A stretch of 64,000 bases of DNA from Diphasiastrum complanatum. Its lineage: Eukaryota; Streptophyta; Lycopodiopsida; Lycopodiales; Lycopodiaceae. The notes beneath the pieces were generated by a model. The model was not told where the DNA came from, ran no database searches, and saw only the letters and a list, made by a program, of their open reading frames with translations. The number at the start of each line of letters is the position of its first letter. Positions within the stretch are counted from its first letter, which is position 1. The stretch lies in the NCBI GenBank assembly GCA_029204225.1, contig CM055098.1:15708858-15772857 (forward strand). The letters run 5' to 3'. The position numbers and the translations under genes are program-made. Shown in pieces: positions 28,650 through 41,342 of this stretch.

Positions 28650-31165
28650 GAGCAGGGAGAAAGGCATTTTGGGGTGTTTTTGTCACCATTCTATCGAGGG
28701 GAGTGTGGTTGACCAAGTGATGAGCTACATTCGCTATTTGGGTACCATAGGGCCAAATTTGGGGCAACTTTTGGCTGGTGAAACCTACTACAGGGTGGTA
28801 CAATGAGGCATCATCACTTCTAAATCATTATTACTTACTCTTGATAGGGTAACAGGGTGTTCGAAAGTGGTAAATGCAGTATGGGGGCGAATGGTAGTAG
28901 AATTGTGTGGAGAAAGCTAGTTTTGGCGATGAAAGTGTAGTTTGGCGGCGTGACTACTCATCATTGGCAACAATTTTGAGAGGGCAAGCAATCACAAGTG
29001 AGAGGTAGGCATGATATGCCAGCTACGGGTGAGAAATTCTCGTGATTAGGTTCAAATCTTGGGGTTCGAACTGACCAACGTCAAGTGGCATTTTGGAGGA
29101 ACGCTCTCACAGGTATGATCGACAGTGGCATTGTCGAGTCAAGTGATAGCTGCATTGACACACGCATCTGTAGCTTAAATTTTTTTCGTTCAAACGGAAA
29201 TATGGGCTAGATTGGAGGTACGCACATATTGGTCAGAGGTGACGAAAGTGCAAGGTGGTGCCAGTTGGAAGCCATTGGGCAAGATAGCGAACTTGCATTG
29301 GACAAGCTGTGTGTGGGACATGTAGAGAATGAAAAACGGGTCAATAATCACACTTTGGATGCTCTTGGCGAGTGGTAAGTGTGATGATTTTGCAGTTTGC
29401 AATCAGTAAGTCAATTTTGATCAAGCCATTTTAGTTGTGGAGCAGCGTATCAGGTAGTCATCAAAGAGATACACTTCAACTGCCAGTTTGGGTAAGTCAA
29501 GTCAATTTGCCATATCACTATTGCATCAGGGATGCAGATTCCAGTGATGACAAGCTGCAGATCGTTTGGTTTGGGCCATGGAAGATATTGGATATTGGCA
29601 TGCACAGTCATGTGAGGGACTTGATGGGGGCTTTGGAGTTCACATCTCAGTGTATTCTCAGGAAGTGGTTTGGAACCATTCACAAGAGCAGCTTGGAGCT
29701 AGTTTGGGGGAATACATGTGGGCACTACAGGGTAGATGCTCAGATCTTTGTGATCAGGGATTGAATTGAGATACTTGGTAGGGATAGCATTGCAGGATGA
29801 CATGGGATGATCATCAGGGGGCAGCTATTTCATATTGGACAGGACTTACATGTATGATTCATGATGGAATCAGGAAGCTACAAATGCAAATGGACAAAGC
29901 GTGACGCTTTGGGAACCAGCTCTAGATTGGAGAGCTGATGGAGATCGCACACTTGGGTGTGATCGGAGGGCAAACACAGTGTGAGTGTTTTCAAGTTTAT
30001 AGTTTGAATCAATTATTCTTCCAAATCACTTCAAAAGAACAATAGGAATAAGATTGGATCTAGATTTTTCACCTAATCCCTATTTATGATTAGATCTATA
30101 AAACTTTATCACTTGACAATAATCAAATTTTGATTTTTAAAAAAAGATCTTGATCAAGCGATCAACACTCTAGAAATATGAATTTCTCAGAATCAATGAC
30201 AAATTGTAACAAAATCTTCCAAAAATTTGACAGTAGCCAGATATGATAAGCACTCAAAAATAGTACTAGCAAAGGTTTCCTAGGTGAAGGTTGACTCAGC
30301 AAGGGTTCTTTCAATACTATTTTGGATAAAAAATCACTTATCTGGCTGTTTTTGACAAATGTGAAAAAACTAACCTTCGTCTGATTGACAATAGGTATAT
30401 CTTGTAATGATGATGCTAGGGTAGAACTGGTGACGGTTCTTTTTTGGCGCATAATAACTTTTTGCAGCTTGGCGAGAAATAAGATAGATTTTTTGGATAA
30501 TCTAGATGGAACTAGCCTTCGTCGATCTAATAAATGATGGATTGCTATATTTGGAAATCTTAGACAAATCGGCGAAGGTTCAGGTGAAGGATCAAGAGTG
30601 ATACTGTTATTTTTGCAAAAAAAGAGCATTTTTTTTTTTTGACAAAAATAGCTCAATATAAAACTGACCTTGACGTAACGTTCGCCCAACTTACTATTAC
30701 CAAAAATTGTACGATGAACTGACTATGACTCTGGCGAAGGTTCCTCTCAAAGAATTGATATTTTTGTAGAAAGGTGTAAAACTTTCTACAAAAGGTTACC
30801 AATAACTAGTGTAACGACCACTTTAGCCTTCTATTTTTTGGAATTAACCTTCGTCGACTTGGCTATAAATAGATTTGATTTAAATCTAGGTATAGTAGAC
30901 CATACAAAGGTTGGTTTTCAGTATTTTTTTTGTTTTTAGAGGGTTTTTTTCACTTTTTTTTGGTGGTTTTTGTTTAGTTTATGGAAATTCGCTGGGAAGT
31001 AACCTTCGCCCTTCAAACAATAGCTTAGTTGTATCACGGTGCTATTGTTTGCAAGTCAGCAAAGGTTGGTTGCAAAGGAATAGAAAGTTATCAATGATTG
31101 ATGAAGATTTTGTCCCCACCAAAATAGCAAAAATGAACGATCTTTTTTTATTTCTCTAATTTCTT
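28650..31165. other. Unrecognised repeat-like region with recurring CCTTCG motifs
   Basis: No gene is supported. Between about 30280 and 31010 the motif AACCTTCG or its complement CGAAGGTT recurs at least six times in both orientations. The same motif recurs at 58440-58600. A plus-strand frame at 29435-29764 has the phrase KLQIVWFGPWKILDI, loosely like the end of a gypsy integrase, but the rest does not match. Confidence 0.45.
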
Positions 31166-31169
31166 CATA

Positions 31170-31277
31170 CCCAAATGGTGATCATCGGTTTGGACTTACA
31201 CATGCAGGGTGTCAAATCCCTCACTTATTAACTATGGCTAGGGTTGCCTTGGGATCCACAAACCCTCCAACATATAG
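31170..31277 (-). repeat. LTR end related to the gypsy LTR at 57360
   Basis: The reverse complement (TGTTGGAGGGTTTGTGGAT, then CTAGCCATAGTTAATAAGTG) matches the first 100 bases of the LTR at 57360 and then diverges. It ends in TG...CA fashion at 31277. Confidence 0.6.
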
Positions 31278-32150
31278 CCAGATTGCAACACAACATATTC
31301 TCAGAATTGCAAAATACAGTAAGCAAAGGATGACCTTTGGCAATCACTCTAAGGATCAAAGATTTGAAAATCCTCATAGCTCTTCAAACATGGTTTTCTC
31401 AAAACTTTATAGGTTTCACAAAGTAAGAAGACTGTTTAAAACTTTCAAGGAAATCTTTTTATGGAGATTCAAGCCACATGCAATGAACTATTCCAAACAA
31501 TCAAAAAAATTTCTTCAGGGAGTAGTTATTTCCACACATCGGGGTGTTCCACACTCTATTGTCTTGCCTTTTTTTGCTTATTGATAGAGAGTAAACAACT
31601 TACAAATTCCAATATTTGTTCTCAACTTACATGTTTTTTCAGAGGATTAGTTTAAAAAAAAACTTTGAATCCTCAACATGCATGCTATCATTTAAATTCA
31701 AAGCATCCAACTACAATTAGTTTATTCATTATAGATAAATTGCTTCCAATCTATCAACAAACATCCTACGAGTAAATCTAAATTTAAACTGTCAAAAAAA
31801 CATTATGGAAACATGCAAGTTATTCATCCCCAAAATAAATAGATTTAGACAAAAAACTGGGTCTACTCGTGCATATCATTCTAGAACCTTTGAAAGCTTT
31901 CTCAAGGAACCAGAAAATTACAAATAAATTCACACTCATTCTCAGCATCTTTAATCCAAAATCATCATTGTAGCAGAGCACTCTACACCAATTTTGAAAA
32001 GCATGCTGCAAACATGAATTAGTGAATCCATATTCGAACTTCTCTTGAGAAAGTCAGCACTCCAATCTGGGATGCCAATCCAAGTGCTTCCAACTTCTAA
32101 TTCGATATAGAGCTTGTGTTCAATCCCATCCAAGACCGCATCTTAGCCAA
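31278..32150. other. Internal leader side of family C element, no gene
   Basis: The region is AT-rich with no recognisable coding domain. Its right end abuts a minus-strand primer-binding site, so at least the right part is the leader of that element. Confidence 0.45.
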
Positions 32151-32162
32151 GCTCTAATACCA
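32151..32162 (-). other. Primer-binding site of the family C element
   Basis: Plus strand GCTCTAATACCA gives TGGTATTAGAGC on the minus strand, one base before an LTR beginning TGTAAAGACC. Confidence 0.8.
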
Positions 32163-32163
32163 A

Positions 32164-32374
32164 TGTAAAGACCAATAGGAAAGCTACCAAGATGAGAACA
32201 AGACTACCACGGATACATACTAGTGGGAGCCAAATCATCCATCCAATTGAGATGAATCAGAACACCTCACCCCCGAGCCATAATAAGCGAAAACCTGAGG
32301 AGAGGAGAGAAGCCAACAACCTAGAGCCAAAAGCTTAGAATGGAAGAGGGTGTGTCCATACCTGTATACATAGG
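32164..32374 (-). repeat. LTR, family C copy 2, interrupted by the LARD
   Basis: It matches copy 1 at 17267-17480 up to ATACATAGG. Copy 1 continues as ATACATAGGGG; here the LARD sits between ATAGG and ATAGGGG, which confirms the empty site. Confidence 0.8.
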
Positions 32375-33615
32375 TGTAGCGCAGGCATCCCAAAGGGAGC
32401 CGGGAACCACGAGTTAGCTTCCCAGCCTTCAACTCTTGCCATCCAAACCCACTTGACATACAAGCAGCCAACTCGCCAACAACGATCAGACTTAACCAAC
32501 TTGAAGTTTCGAAAACCCACATTGAGATCCAACCTGGCGCCATGCCAGATCGGGGGTCCCGATGTGGGTGACTTCCCTCCAAGCAAGCCGCCCGACATAC
32601 ATCAAACTTAACCAACTCGAAGCTTTGTTACAAACGAGTAACATCCATTCCAAGCAAGCGGTCTGACTTACATCAGACTTAACCAACTGAAAGCTTCGTC
32701 ACGAGCGTTGGAAGCCAACCTGGTGCCACGCCAGACTGGACAGCCATAAACAGGTAACATCCACCCAAGCAAGCCATCCAACTCAGCCGACAGGTTAGAG
32801 CCCGTTCCCCAAGAGCTTAACCCATTCACGTTCATGCAAGGAACACTCAGAACCACAAGCCGCGACAGATATGGAAACAACTAGTTCCTGGACCAAATGG
32901 TCCCGACAGCATACCACTGGCGCCACGGACCGAATGGTCCTGACGGCATACCGCTGGCGTCCCGGGATACGACCCTCAGCTATGTGCCAAGTTAAAAATT
33001 TTGAAAGCGGCCTTACAACTGGCGCTTTTATTGAACACTGAAACTCAGAAGGTAATCAGAGTCAGTTTGAGGAAAATCCCACTTTATTGATAAATCTGAG
33101 AAGGTTACATTTCAAGTGTGTGACCAACCCTAGTCTCCGGGGCGCTAGCATGCCAAGACGAGAGCCAGGACAACATTCCAGCAAGGGAGGCTGAGACTTG
33201 GTTGGAGCTCGCCCTGAGTCGCAACCCGCACTCCCCTATAGTGTTGGTGTGATTCGGCACCCCCCTCATACCAAGCACTCTATCCAAGCTGGTAAAGCAC
33301 GTTTTTCTCTCTCTAGGATTTTCTCTTTCTAGAAAGTCATTTTCTCTCTCTAGATTTTATTGATCCCCAGGCTTCCTTTAATCATGCCTAGATCGTGTGA
33401 GGTGATTGCACATCGATCTGAGCTCTCTGGACTCCGCTAGAACCGATCAAAGATTTTCAGCCATAGGAACTTGGCGCAGGCTGGATTCTGGTCACAGTGG
33501 CACCGGGAGCGGCGCCGGCGCCGTTGGCGCCGGGAGCAGCAGGGGCGCTGTTGGCGCCGGGGACATAGCTGGCACCGATGGCGCCGGAAGTAAAGCTTGT
33601 AAAGGTAGCTTTACA
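32375..33615 (-). repeat. 3' LTR of the LARD (1241 bp)
   Basis: It contains repeated blocks of its own, such as CTTAACCAACT three times and CCGAATGGTC/CCAAATGGTC pairs. A GCGCCGG-rich stretch at 33500-33590 is 27 bp longer than in the other LTR. Confidence 0.93.
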
Positions 33616-33634
33616 ACATCCACCCCACCTTTAT
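33616..33634 (-). other. Probable polypurine tract of the LARD
   Basis: On the minus strand this reads AAAGGTGGGGTGGATGT directly before the LTR end. It is purine-rich but not pure. Confidence 0.5.
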
Positions 33635-34214
33635 AAAATCTGATGTCCTCATCAGATGTCAGATTAAAGTAAAGGTGTCTCCCAATTAAAATGACTATAC
33701 ATTTAAGCTACTTGGCATAGTACTCAATTTACTGGCCACTTTTTATTAACATTGAAGCTGGCACACCACAAGTCGGAGGCTCAGCTCTTTGTACTGAAAA
33801 ATTACATAACTTGAAAAAAAATATCTTTGTTTGGGAAAAGCGTAGATTTGATATCGCTTTCGTAAAACCCGAGAACTTTCTTAACTGGTGACTGAGGCCT
33901 TTCTTTGAAATGTACACCCCTGTCGCTTCTGACTTTCGACTTTGGAACTCCTTTGAGCTCCTGATTTGTCCTTGATGCACTTTGTATTGAGCTCCCTGAG
34001 CTCCAGATTTGTTCAGTTCCGCACAGGTATCAAGGCTCCCTGAGCCGAAGGATTTATTGTTTGATTGCCCACTTTATGGTCCACTCCGTGCCTTGTTGCT
34101 TCTGCACCTTGATTTCTCTCCTTGTCCCAGCCTGATCTTGATACTTTTCTATCTTGGCTCTTTAAGGTAGGCAAAGATTGAGTACTCCGCAATGCACCTC
34201 TCACTTAGCTTGAA

Positions 34215-34570
34215 GTAGCTCTTTGAATTAGCCCAAATGTAACCATTGACCTCGTGGAAAGCCAAAGGGTCGCACCAGTTTGATCCGCATCCGAACTATC
34301 TCTTCGCGTTTGTTTGAAGCACCATGTCCGTCGCGCAAAACTTGACTTTCACAATTCCATCACTGGTCAGTTGCCTCACAGTCAAAACAAGAAGTGTACA
34401 TCGAGCTTGGCTTCAAGTAGCTCTCTTTGAATCAGACACATGCACCCAGAGTTTGCACTAGTCCGATCTCAACGCGAACTGTCCCTTAGCGTCCGTTCGA
34501 AATACCAAGTCTCTCATGCAAGACTCAACTTTCACAGTTCCTTCATTGATCAGCTGCCTTACACGTAATA
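34215..34570. repeat. Imperfect tandem duplication inside the LARD
   Basis: Two units of about 170-180 bp share blocks such as TTGAAGTAGCTCT, GTCCG/GATCCG, ACTTTCACA and a shared CAGTTGCCT/CAGCTGCCT. They are clearly diverged. Confidence 0.55.
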
Positions 34571-35479
34571 CAAGCCAGCGTACTCATATGTTTCCTCATC
34601 ATTGCTGGTCCAGAGAAAGCCTATAACAAACTTTCCCTTCCACAACAAAAACTTGTCAACTTATTAGGTCCAAAGTTTACCAGTCTCCTCGTGTGAGTAT
34701 GGCTAGGTCACCTTGAATTTGCCCCCATTTTGATCAACTTTCATTCAAAATTTGCCCCAAGAGAGAGGTGTGTGTAATAGTTCCCCTCCACTTATGAAAT
34801 CAGCTGATCGGACTTAGAGTAGAGTTCTTCGGACAAAAAGCCTTTCCAACACTTTGCTTCCCATCTGCTAGGATTATGGCTCGATCCAACTTGTTGCCAA
34901 TCTCTGAAGAGGATCCTAGTCTTTTCCCCTTTGAGGAAAAACCCAACTGATACTGGATATCACCCATGCTCAGTGAGTTTCAGTTCCGAAGGTGGCCATC
35001 CCAAAATGAAGACCAACTGCTCCATAGAAGATCTCCCCTGAAATTGCCCTTTCCAACTTTTGACTTCCTGCTTGTCTCTGGTGGGCGTTGTCGCAAATGA
35101 AACTAACCCAAGAAACAGGCTAGCCATCCATCCTTTGCAAACATTGAGTCATTTCGTTGCCGTTCACGTGCAAGTACTTGAACTGCAAATTCGCCCCACA
35201 GATTCTGTAGTCCTCTTTGTTTGATGGTATCAGCCTTCAAAAGAAAAGGTTCCTTCTTGAGCCATCAGCTCCTTGTATCACAAGCAATCATGCAAACCAG
35301 GCAAAGCACGAGTACTAAGACTCACCACGAATACATACAAGTAAGACACTCAGGCAGGTTTACTAACAAGTAACAAAGACAAGGTCCCCCTTTGAGATGG
35401 TCCTGCCAACGGACCTTTGCCTGGACGCGCCCATACAAATCGATCACAGAATCAGCCCACATAGGACACCCCTCCAACC

Positions 35480-36260
35480 ATCCGTGCTTTCACCATTAAG
35501 CAGCACATTGCCTCAGTCACGCCCCACCACTTTTTGTTCGATAGCCCTTATAGCTAAACGATCGGCAACTATCCTTGAATATACCACCCCTGTGGACGCA
35601 CCCGTGCTTTCATCGTCAAGCAACACATTGCCTCAGTAACGCCCCCACCAAATCTAGTCGATAGCCCTTATAGCTAAACGATCGGCAGCATACCCCCCAA
35701 TCGTGGACGCACCCGTGCTTTCACCGTTAGGCAGCACATTGCCTCAGTAACGTCCCCACCAAATTTGGTCGATAGCCCTTATAGCTAAACGAATGGCAGC
35801 TATCCTTGAATATACCACCCCCGTGGACGCACCCGTGCTTTCACCGTTAGGCAACACATTGCCTCAGTAACGCCCCCACCAAATTTAGTCGATAGCCCTT
35901 ATAGCTAAACGATCGGCAGCATACCACCCAAATCGTGGACGCACCCGTGCTTTCACCGTTAGGCAGCACATTGCCTCAGTAACGCCCCCACCAAATTTGG
36001 TCGATAGCCCTTATAGCTAAACGAACGGTGGCCATCGCGAATATGTCACCCCACACTCCACAAGGCACAGACCGTGCTTACACCATCCTAATGGCAGCAC
36101 ATTGCCTCATCTGTCCTACGTACAGACGGCGCCAGGCCCGAACCGCGAAAACTGACCGTGCTTACACCTCAGGGCAGCACTTTGACTCATCAAGCCCCCG
36201 TCCTGCCAACCACCCCGACCGTGGACGCACCCGTGCTTACACTGTGGGCAGCACCTTGCA
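35480..36260. repeat. Alternating tandem repeat array in the LARD leader
   Basis: The block GATAGCCCTTATAGCTAAAC recurs with spacings of 120, 111, 120 and 112 bases (ATAGCC at 35541, 35661, 35772, 35892 and 36004). Long units carry CAGCTATCCTTGAATATACC; short units carry CAGCATACC. The array therefore repeats as a dimer of about 231 bp. More diverged half-units (CCGTGCTTACAC ... GCAGCAC) continue to about 36260, close to the primer-binding site. Confidence 0.9.
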
Positions 36261-36330
36261 CAACAGTTGTCTTGATGAACCCCAAACCGTGGCCATTTCC
36301 GTGAGATCCGCATAGCTGACCGGCCAGTCG

Positions 36331-36342
36331 GCTCTGATACCA
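36331..36342 (-). other. Primer-binding site of the LARD
   Basis: The minus-strand reading is TGGTATCAGAGC, identical to that of copia element A. This suggests a copia-type autonomous partner. Confidence 0.88.
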
Positions 36343-36344
36343 CA

Positions 36345-37558
36345 TGTAGCGCAGGCATCCCAAAGGGAGCCGGGAACCACAACTTAGCTTCCTAGCCTTC
36401 AACTCTTGCCATCCAAACCCACTTGACATACAAGCAGCCAACTTGCCAACAACGATCAGACTTAACCAACTTGAGGTTCCGAAAACCCACATTGAGATCC
36501 AACCTAGCGCCATGCCAGATCGGGGGTCCCGATGTGGGTGACTTCCCTCCAAGCAAGCCGCCCGACATACATCAAACTTAACCAACTCGAAGCTTCGTTA
36601 CAAACGAGTAACATCCATTCCAAGCAAGCGGGCTGACTTACATCAGACTTAACCAACTGAAAGCTTCGTCACAAGCGCTGGAAGCCAATCTGGCGCCACG
36701 CCAGACTGGACAGCCATAAACAGGTAACATCCACCCAAGCAAGCCATCCAACTCAGCCGACAGGTTAGAGCCCGTTCCCCAAGAGCTTAACCCCTTCACA
36801 TTCATGCAAGGAACACTCAGAACCACAAGCTGCGACAAATATGGAAACAACCAGTTCCTGGACCAAATGGTCCCGACAACATACCGCTGGCGCCACGGAC
36901 CGAATGGTCCCGACGGCATACCGCTGGCGTCTCGGGATACGACCCTCAGCTATGTGCCAAGTTAAAAATTTTGAAAGCGGCCTTACAGCTGGCGCTTTTA
37001 CCGAACACTGAAACCCAGAAGGTAATCAGAGTCAGTTTGAGGAAAATCCCACTTTATTGATAAATCTGAGAAGGTTACATTTCAAGTGTGTGACCGACCC
37101 TAGTCTCCGGGGCGCTAGCATGCCAAGACGAGAGCCAGGACAACATTCCAGCAAGGGAGGCTGAGACTTGGTTGGAGCTCGCCCTGAGTCACAACCCGCA
37201 CTCCCCTATAGTGTTGGTGTGATTCGGCACCCCCCTCATACCAAGCACTCTATCCAAGCTGGTAAAGCACGTTTTTCTCTCTTTAGGATTTTCTCTTTCT
37301 AGAAAGTCATTTTCTCTCTCTAGATTTTATTGATCCCCAGGCTTCCTTTAATCATGCCTAGATCGTGTGAGGTGATTGCACATCGATCTGAGCTCTCTGG
37401 ACTCCGCTAGAACCGATCAAAGATTTTCAGCCATAGGAACTTGGCGCAGGCTGGATTCTGGTCACAGTGGCGCCGAGAGCGGCGCCGGCGCCGTTGGCGC
37501 CGGGGACATAGTTGGCGCCGATGGCGCCGGAAGTAAAGCTTGTAAAAGTAGCTTTACA
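36345..37558 (-). repeat. 5' LTR of the LARD (1214 bp)
   Basis: Colinear with 32375-33615 apart from the 27-bp deletion in its GCGCC-rich part near 37490 and scattered transitions. Confidence 0.93.
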
Positions 37559-37563
37559 ATAGG

Positions 37564-40500
37564 GGCCCAACAATGGATGAGGCCCCAAGTTGAGTAGTTG
37601 CAAGCACACACTAGTTAGGTGTCCAGTGACTCTAATTGAGGTGTCAGAACATTTGGCACCATGCATGCCATTAGCCTACACTGGGTTCGGGGTCTATATC
37701 GATGGAAGACGTGGCTTGGTGGAAAACTCTTTAGTTGCCTTACTATTGCTCCAAGTTGTAACACACTATACATAAAATATTGAAAAAGACATGTCATAAC
37801 TCAAGCAATTTGAATTTAGTCCCTGCCATGGCATAAGAGTGTTCATGTGGAAATGGTGAGCCATGCTCACATTTTGGGTTGCCCATGAGAGTAATACTTC
37901 TAAGTTTATAAACTAAAAAATTTGAAAGCCTTTTCTCCCATATTTTGGTTGTAATTGGAAGCCCATAAATTGCAGTTTGGCTTGTCCTACTTATGTGGTT
38001 ATAACTTCGTTTACATTGTTAATACAACACATAACGATGCTTAATCTGGCACAAACTTAAACTTGGTTGTTGTGTGAGGACACCATGGAGCTTGTGAGTT
38101 CCAACCTCAACTATGTTTGTTTTTATTAAATTGATTTGAGCACATCTTAAGTAATGCCCACAATGGTGAATTGTGATATTATAATTAGGTGGTCACAAAA
38201 GAAACAAGGTGATTTATAAAATCATGAACATCTTCATGTAAGTATATATAAAAAAAAAGACTTGCAAATTAAATGTCATAAAAAAATCATATTTTTGACT
38301 TGAACTCATGTAGAAGAAAGACGCTAGCTCAATTAACTATCTCAATAACTTACCTCTATCAAGACAAATAGAAAATGATCGAGATGATGTAAGATTATTA
38401 AGTAACTGAGCACTTCAAGTCCCTTCTAGTTGACCAAGGTTTGGGTTTCCCTCTCTTTCTGCACCCCTTGGAACACAAGATCATGATTACTATGTACATC
38501 ATAAGGCAAATTTATTGGGCCAAAAACCATATAAGCCACCACTTATATTTACTCCAAATTTTTATGTCTTACCATCAATGTTGAAACTTGACGTTCGGGA
38601 TTGCCCTTCATGCTTTATGTCCATTACGTCTTTCACAATGTTCGTGGACGTCGTGTGATGTCCTTATATGGAACTTGCCTTACAAATTTTATTTTGCAAA
38701 GGGTAGAACTTTCATGCAGATTTCATTTATAAATTTTTATTATTGAATTCCTATAAAAATTGTATAAGATTGTCCTATGTACTTTTTTTTTGCCTTTAAA
38801 ACTAACCATAGATTATGAAATGTATGCAAAGTACATGATGATGGCAAAACTTACATAAGCGAAAGTTTTTCAGCCTCTTTAAAAAGAAGCAGGCGGGAGA
38901 TGTTAAAATCACCCCCTACTATTCCTCTCTAACCAGATGTTCCAAAGAGTGACGACTATGATACATTGCCAAAAAGCATTAACCTTTACATCCTCAAAAG
39001 TGATATTGTTTAGCAGTAAATCTATGTACATTTCTTAGGTAGATTTCAATCAAACCATTCACTAAACAAGAAGTTACAAGATTGGAGGCTTCTAGGCTGA
39101 ATCTAGATGGATCCTGCCCACTAGCCCTGGAAGTTCTTTCAACTTCCATGAAGCCCAGGCCACAACATGAGGACTGAATTATGAACTTTCAAACTTTGAG
39201 ACTTTGAAATCTGAAAAGTTGGATAATTCTATAAGTTGAAGGCTCTCAAGCTAGCCCATTGTTTCACATTTTGGGCCAAGTTCTCCTATGGCCTATGCTA
39301 AAGTGCTTGGAATTTGATGGCTGTAAATCTCAAGTTCAATATATGTCCGAACTTCAAACTTTGGGCCAAGTTTTCCTATGGCCTACGCTAAAACACAAAG
39401 TATTTGAAGTTTGTCAATCTCAAATTTAATATTAAGTTATAAATATTAAAAATTGCAAAGAGTGAACTTTTAAATTTTCAAAATGTGTTATGTACTTATT
39501 ACAACTTATACAAGCCTTGACTCTTGACACCTAAGATAAATTGTAGCCCGTCACAATGAAGGTTTTAAATAGATTGTGCACTTCATTGATGACGGCCTAA
39601 AATTACAAGTGCTTTTCAAATACGTCCAAATTGGCCTTTGAAGGGCATGACGTGCATCAAATTTCAACAACGGTAACTTAACAAGGTGCCTTCCATAGCA
39701 TCCTACCATAGTGCCTACGGTAGTCCTACCATGGTGCCATCTATGACTAATTGCCACCACATATATATTCCAAATTATCGCATCCTACCATAGTGCCTAC
39801 CTTATCGTCCTGCCATAGTGCCTACGAAAGTGCCATGTAGGATTAATTGCCTTATACTCATAGCTAATTGGAACAGATAGACCCCCAAAATTCGGCAAAA
39901 TTTCATAAATCAAATTTGATTTTGTGGTGATAATTTGATTGGACCAACATCACTATGTACAATATTATAATGTCTTTCTTGTGACCACTTGATTTCACTA
40001 ACATCAATGCACAACATTTTGAATGTAAAAGTCACAAGACATGATAGGCCTAGCCAAAATTGGGCTCTTAATTACAAATTTACAATCTCATCAGGAAAGA
40101 AAGAGCTCTCAAGCTTTTAAGCTTCTAGGCTCTTAATTGTCCCTTGTGCATGCCACTATTGGGTCTCCATAGCCACATGAATACTCTTATCACAACAAAG
40201 GGAGAGACTCATGGACAATATACTTGGATTTCCATTGGCTCTCATCATTAATCAACCAACTCATGGCATGTGCCTAAAATACTCAAATAAACCAAATTTG
40301 CTTGTGATTTTTTAAGTATATGAGGTCCTAGGGAGAAGATAGTTTATGAGATTTGGAATCCTTACCCTTAGGAGGATCCTCAAGCCAAGAAACTCTTGCG
40401 GACATAACTTTACGTGCATTAAGATCTAACTTGTGGGGACCGATCATATATGATTGTGAATGCAATCATGAGTTGGGGGGTGGTCTTTGTATCTTAGAGG

Positions 40501-41342
40501 CATGTAAAGTAGTTGTCCGCTTGGATTGCAAACAATTGTCCCGTGGATGGGCCTACTTCAAGAAATACCTTCGATGTCTTGCACATTGATGTGTGGCTAG
40601 GCTTCGTCTTTTGTTCCTATATGCATACATGTTATTTTTTACGAGTCAATAAAATATGTGCTATTATATGTCTTTCATAAATGTGTGAATCAGCTCTATG
40701 TGTACGTTCTCAGTTCTCACTTGAGACCTTTTTTTTTTAACACACAGCCTCATGGTAAATTTTTTTTGGGTTGGAGACCTAAACCCAAGACTCTCTTAGA
40801 ACATACATTGTGGTTGGACCTAGCTTTGCACCAAATACATAGACCAAGTGTTTGGGTTGATTATCTTACCATTGAGTAAGTACACATGAGAGGAGCACAT
40901 ATGTGTTCAAGATCTAAATGGCATGCAAAAACACGTCCAATCTACATAAAAACTACATATTTTGTTTTCTCTTCGCATCCCCATTTGTGGTACATATGGA
41001 TTAAGTTTCAACTCCACAACCTCAATCAAGTCATAACCATTGAAATTACACACTAATTTTGGTGTTCTAGAATGTCTCATTTGTGAGAGGGATGGATTGG
41101 GGGATTGAAATTTTCTAGTCTTGACTTCATAGAACCAACCAACTCTCATTTACTAATGGAGTAATTGGAGGACTTGAAACTACGTCTACTTATAACTAGA
41201 GTCAATCTCATCTTGACACACAATCACATCATATCTCTCACTTAACTCTTAGTCTCTTAAAAGTTAGTGTCAAGATGCTGGTAGAGCAGACAGATACAAG
41301 CAAGTGTACCCTCGAGAAGGTTAGCAAGGTCTGTTGACAAAT
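37564..41342. other. Non-coding region between the LARD and the HD-ZIP gene
   Basis: No gene or intact element was found. It begins with the remaining right part of the family C LTR. Short direct repeats occur at 39271-39450. Between 39690 and 39840 the phrase CCTACCATAGTGCCTAC recurs with variants. A 78-residue frame at 40353 has no recognisable features. Confidence 0.5.
39271..39450. repeat. Tandem duplication of a 90-bp unit
   Basis: TTGGGCCAAG begins at 39271 and 39361, each followed by TCCTATGGCCTA(T/C)GCTAAA and a shared ATCTCAA(G/A)TT segment. Confidence 0.8.

Larger units (their letters stand above)
32375..37558 (-). mobile_element. Complete non-autonomous LTR retrotransposon (LARD-like), 5.18 kb
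   Basis: The element has two long LTRs (32375-33615 and 36345-37558), each beginning TGTAGCGCAGG and ending AGCTTTACA. ATAGG is duplicated at 32370-32374 and 37559-37563. Plus strand GCTCTGATACCA at 36331-36342 is a minus-strand primer-binding site beside the right LTR, and a purine-rich minus-strand tract lies beside the left LTR (33616-33634), so the element reads on the minus strand. The 2.73-kb interior holds no gag, protease, integrase or RT motif on either strand. Movement would have required proteins from an autonomous relative. Large LTRs plus a non-coding interior define the LARD type. LTRs differ by about 34 substitutions, nearly all transitions, and one 27-bp indel. Confidence 0.93.

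Noticed and set aside
29435-29764. Gypsy integrase C-terminus suggested by KLQIVWFGPWKILDI
   Set aside because: Only one short phrase matches; flanking residues and neighbouring frames show no integrase core or chromodomain.
35480-36260. CRISPR-like array
   Set aside because: Units of 111-120 bp are contiguous tandem repeats without unique spacers, in a plant retrotransposon.
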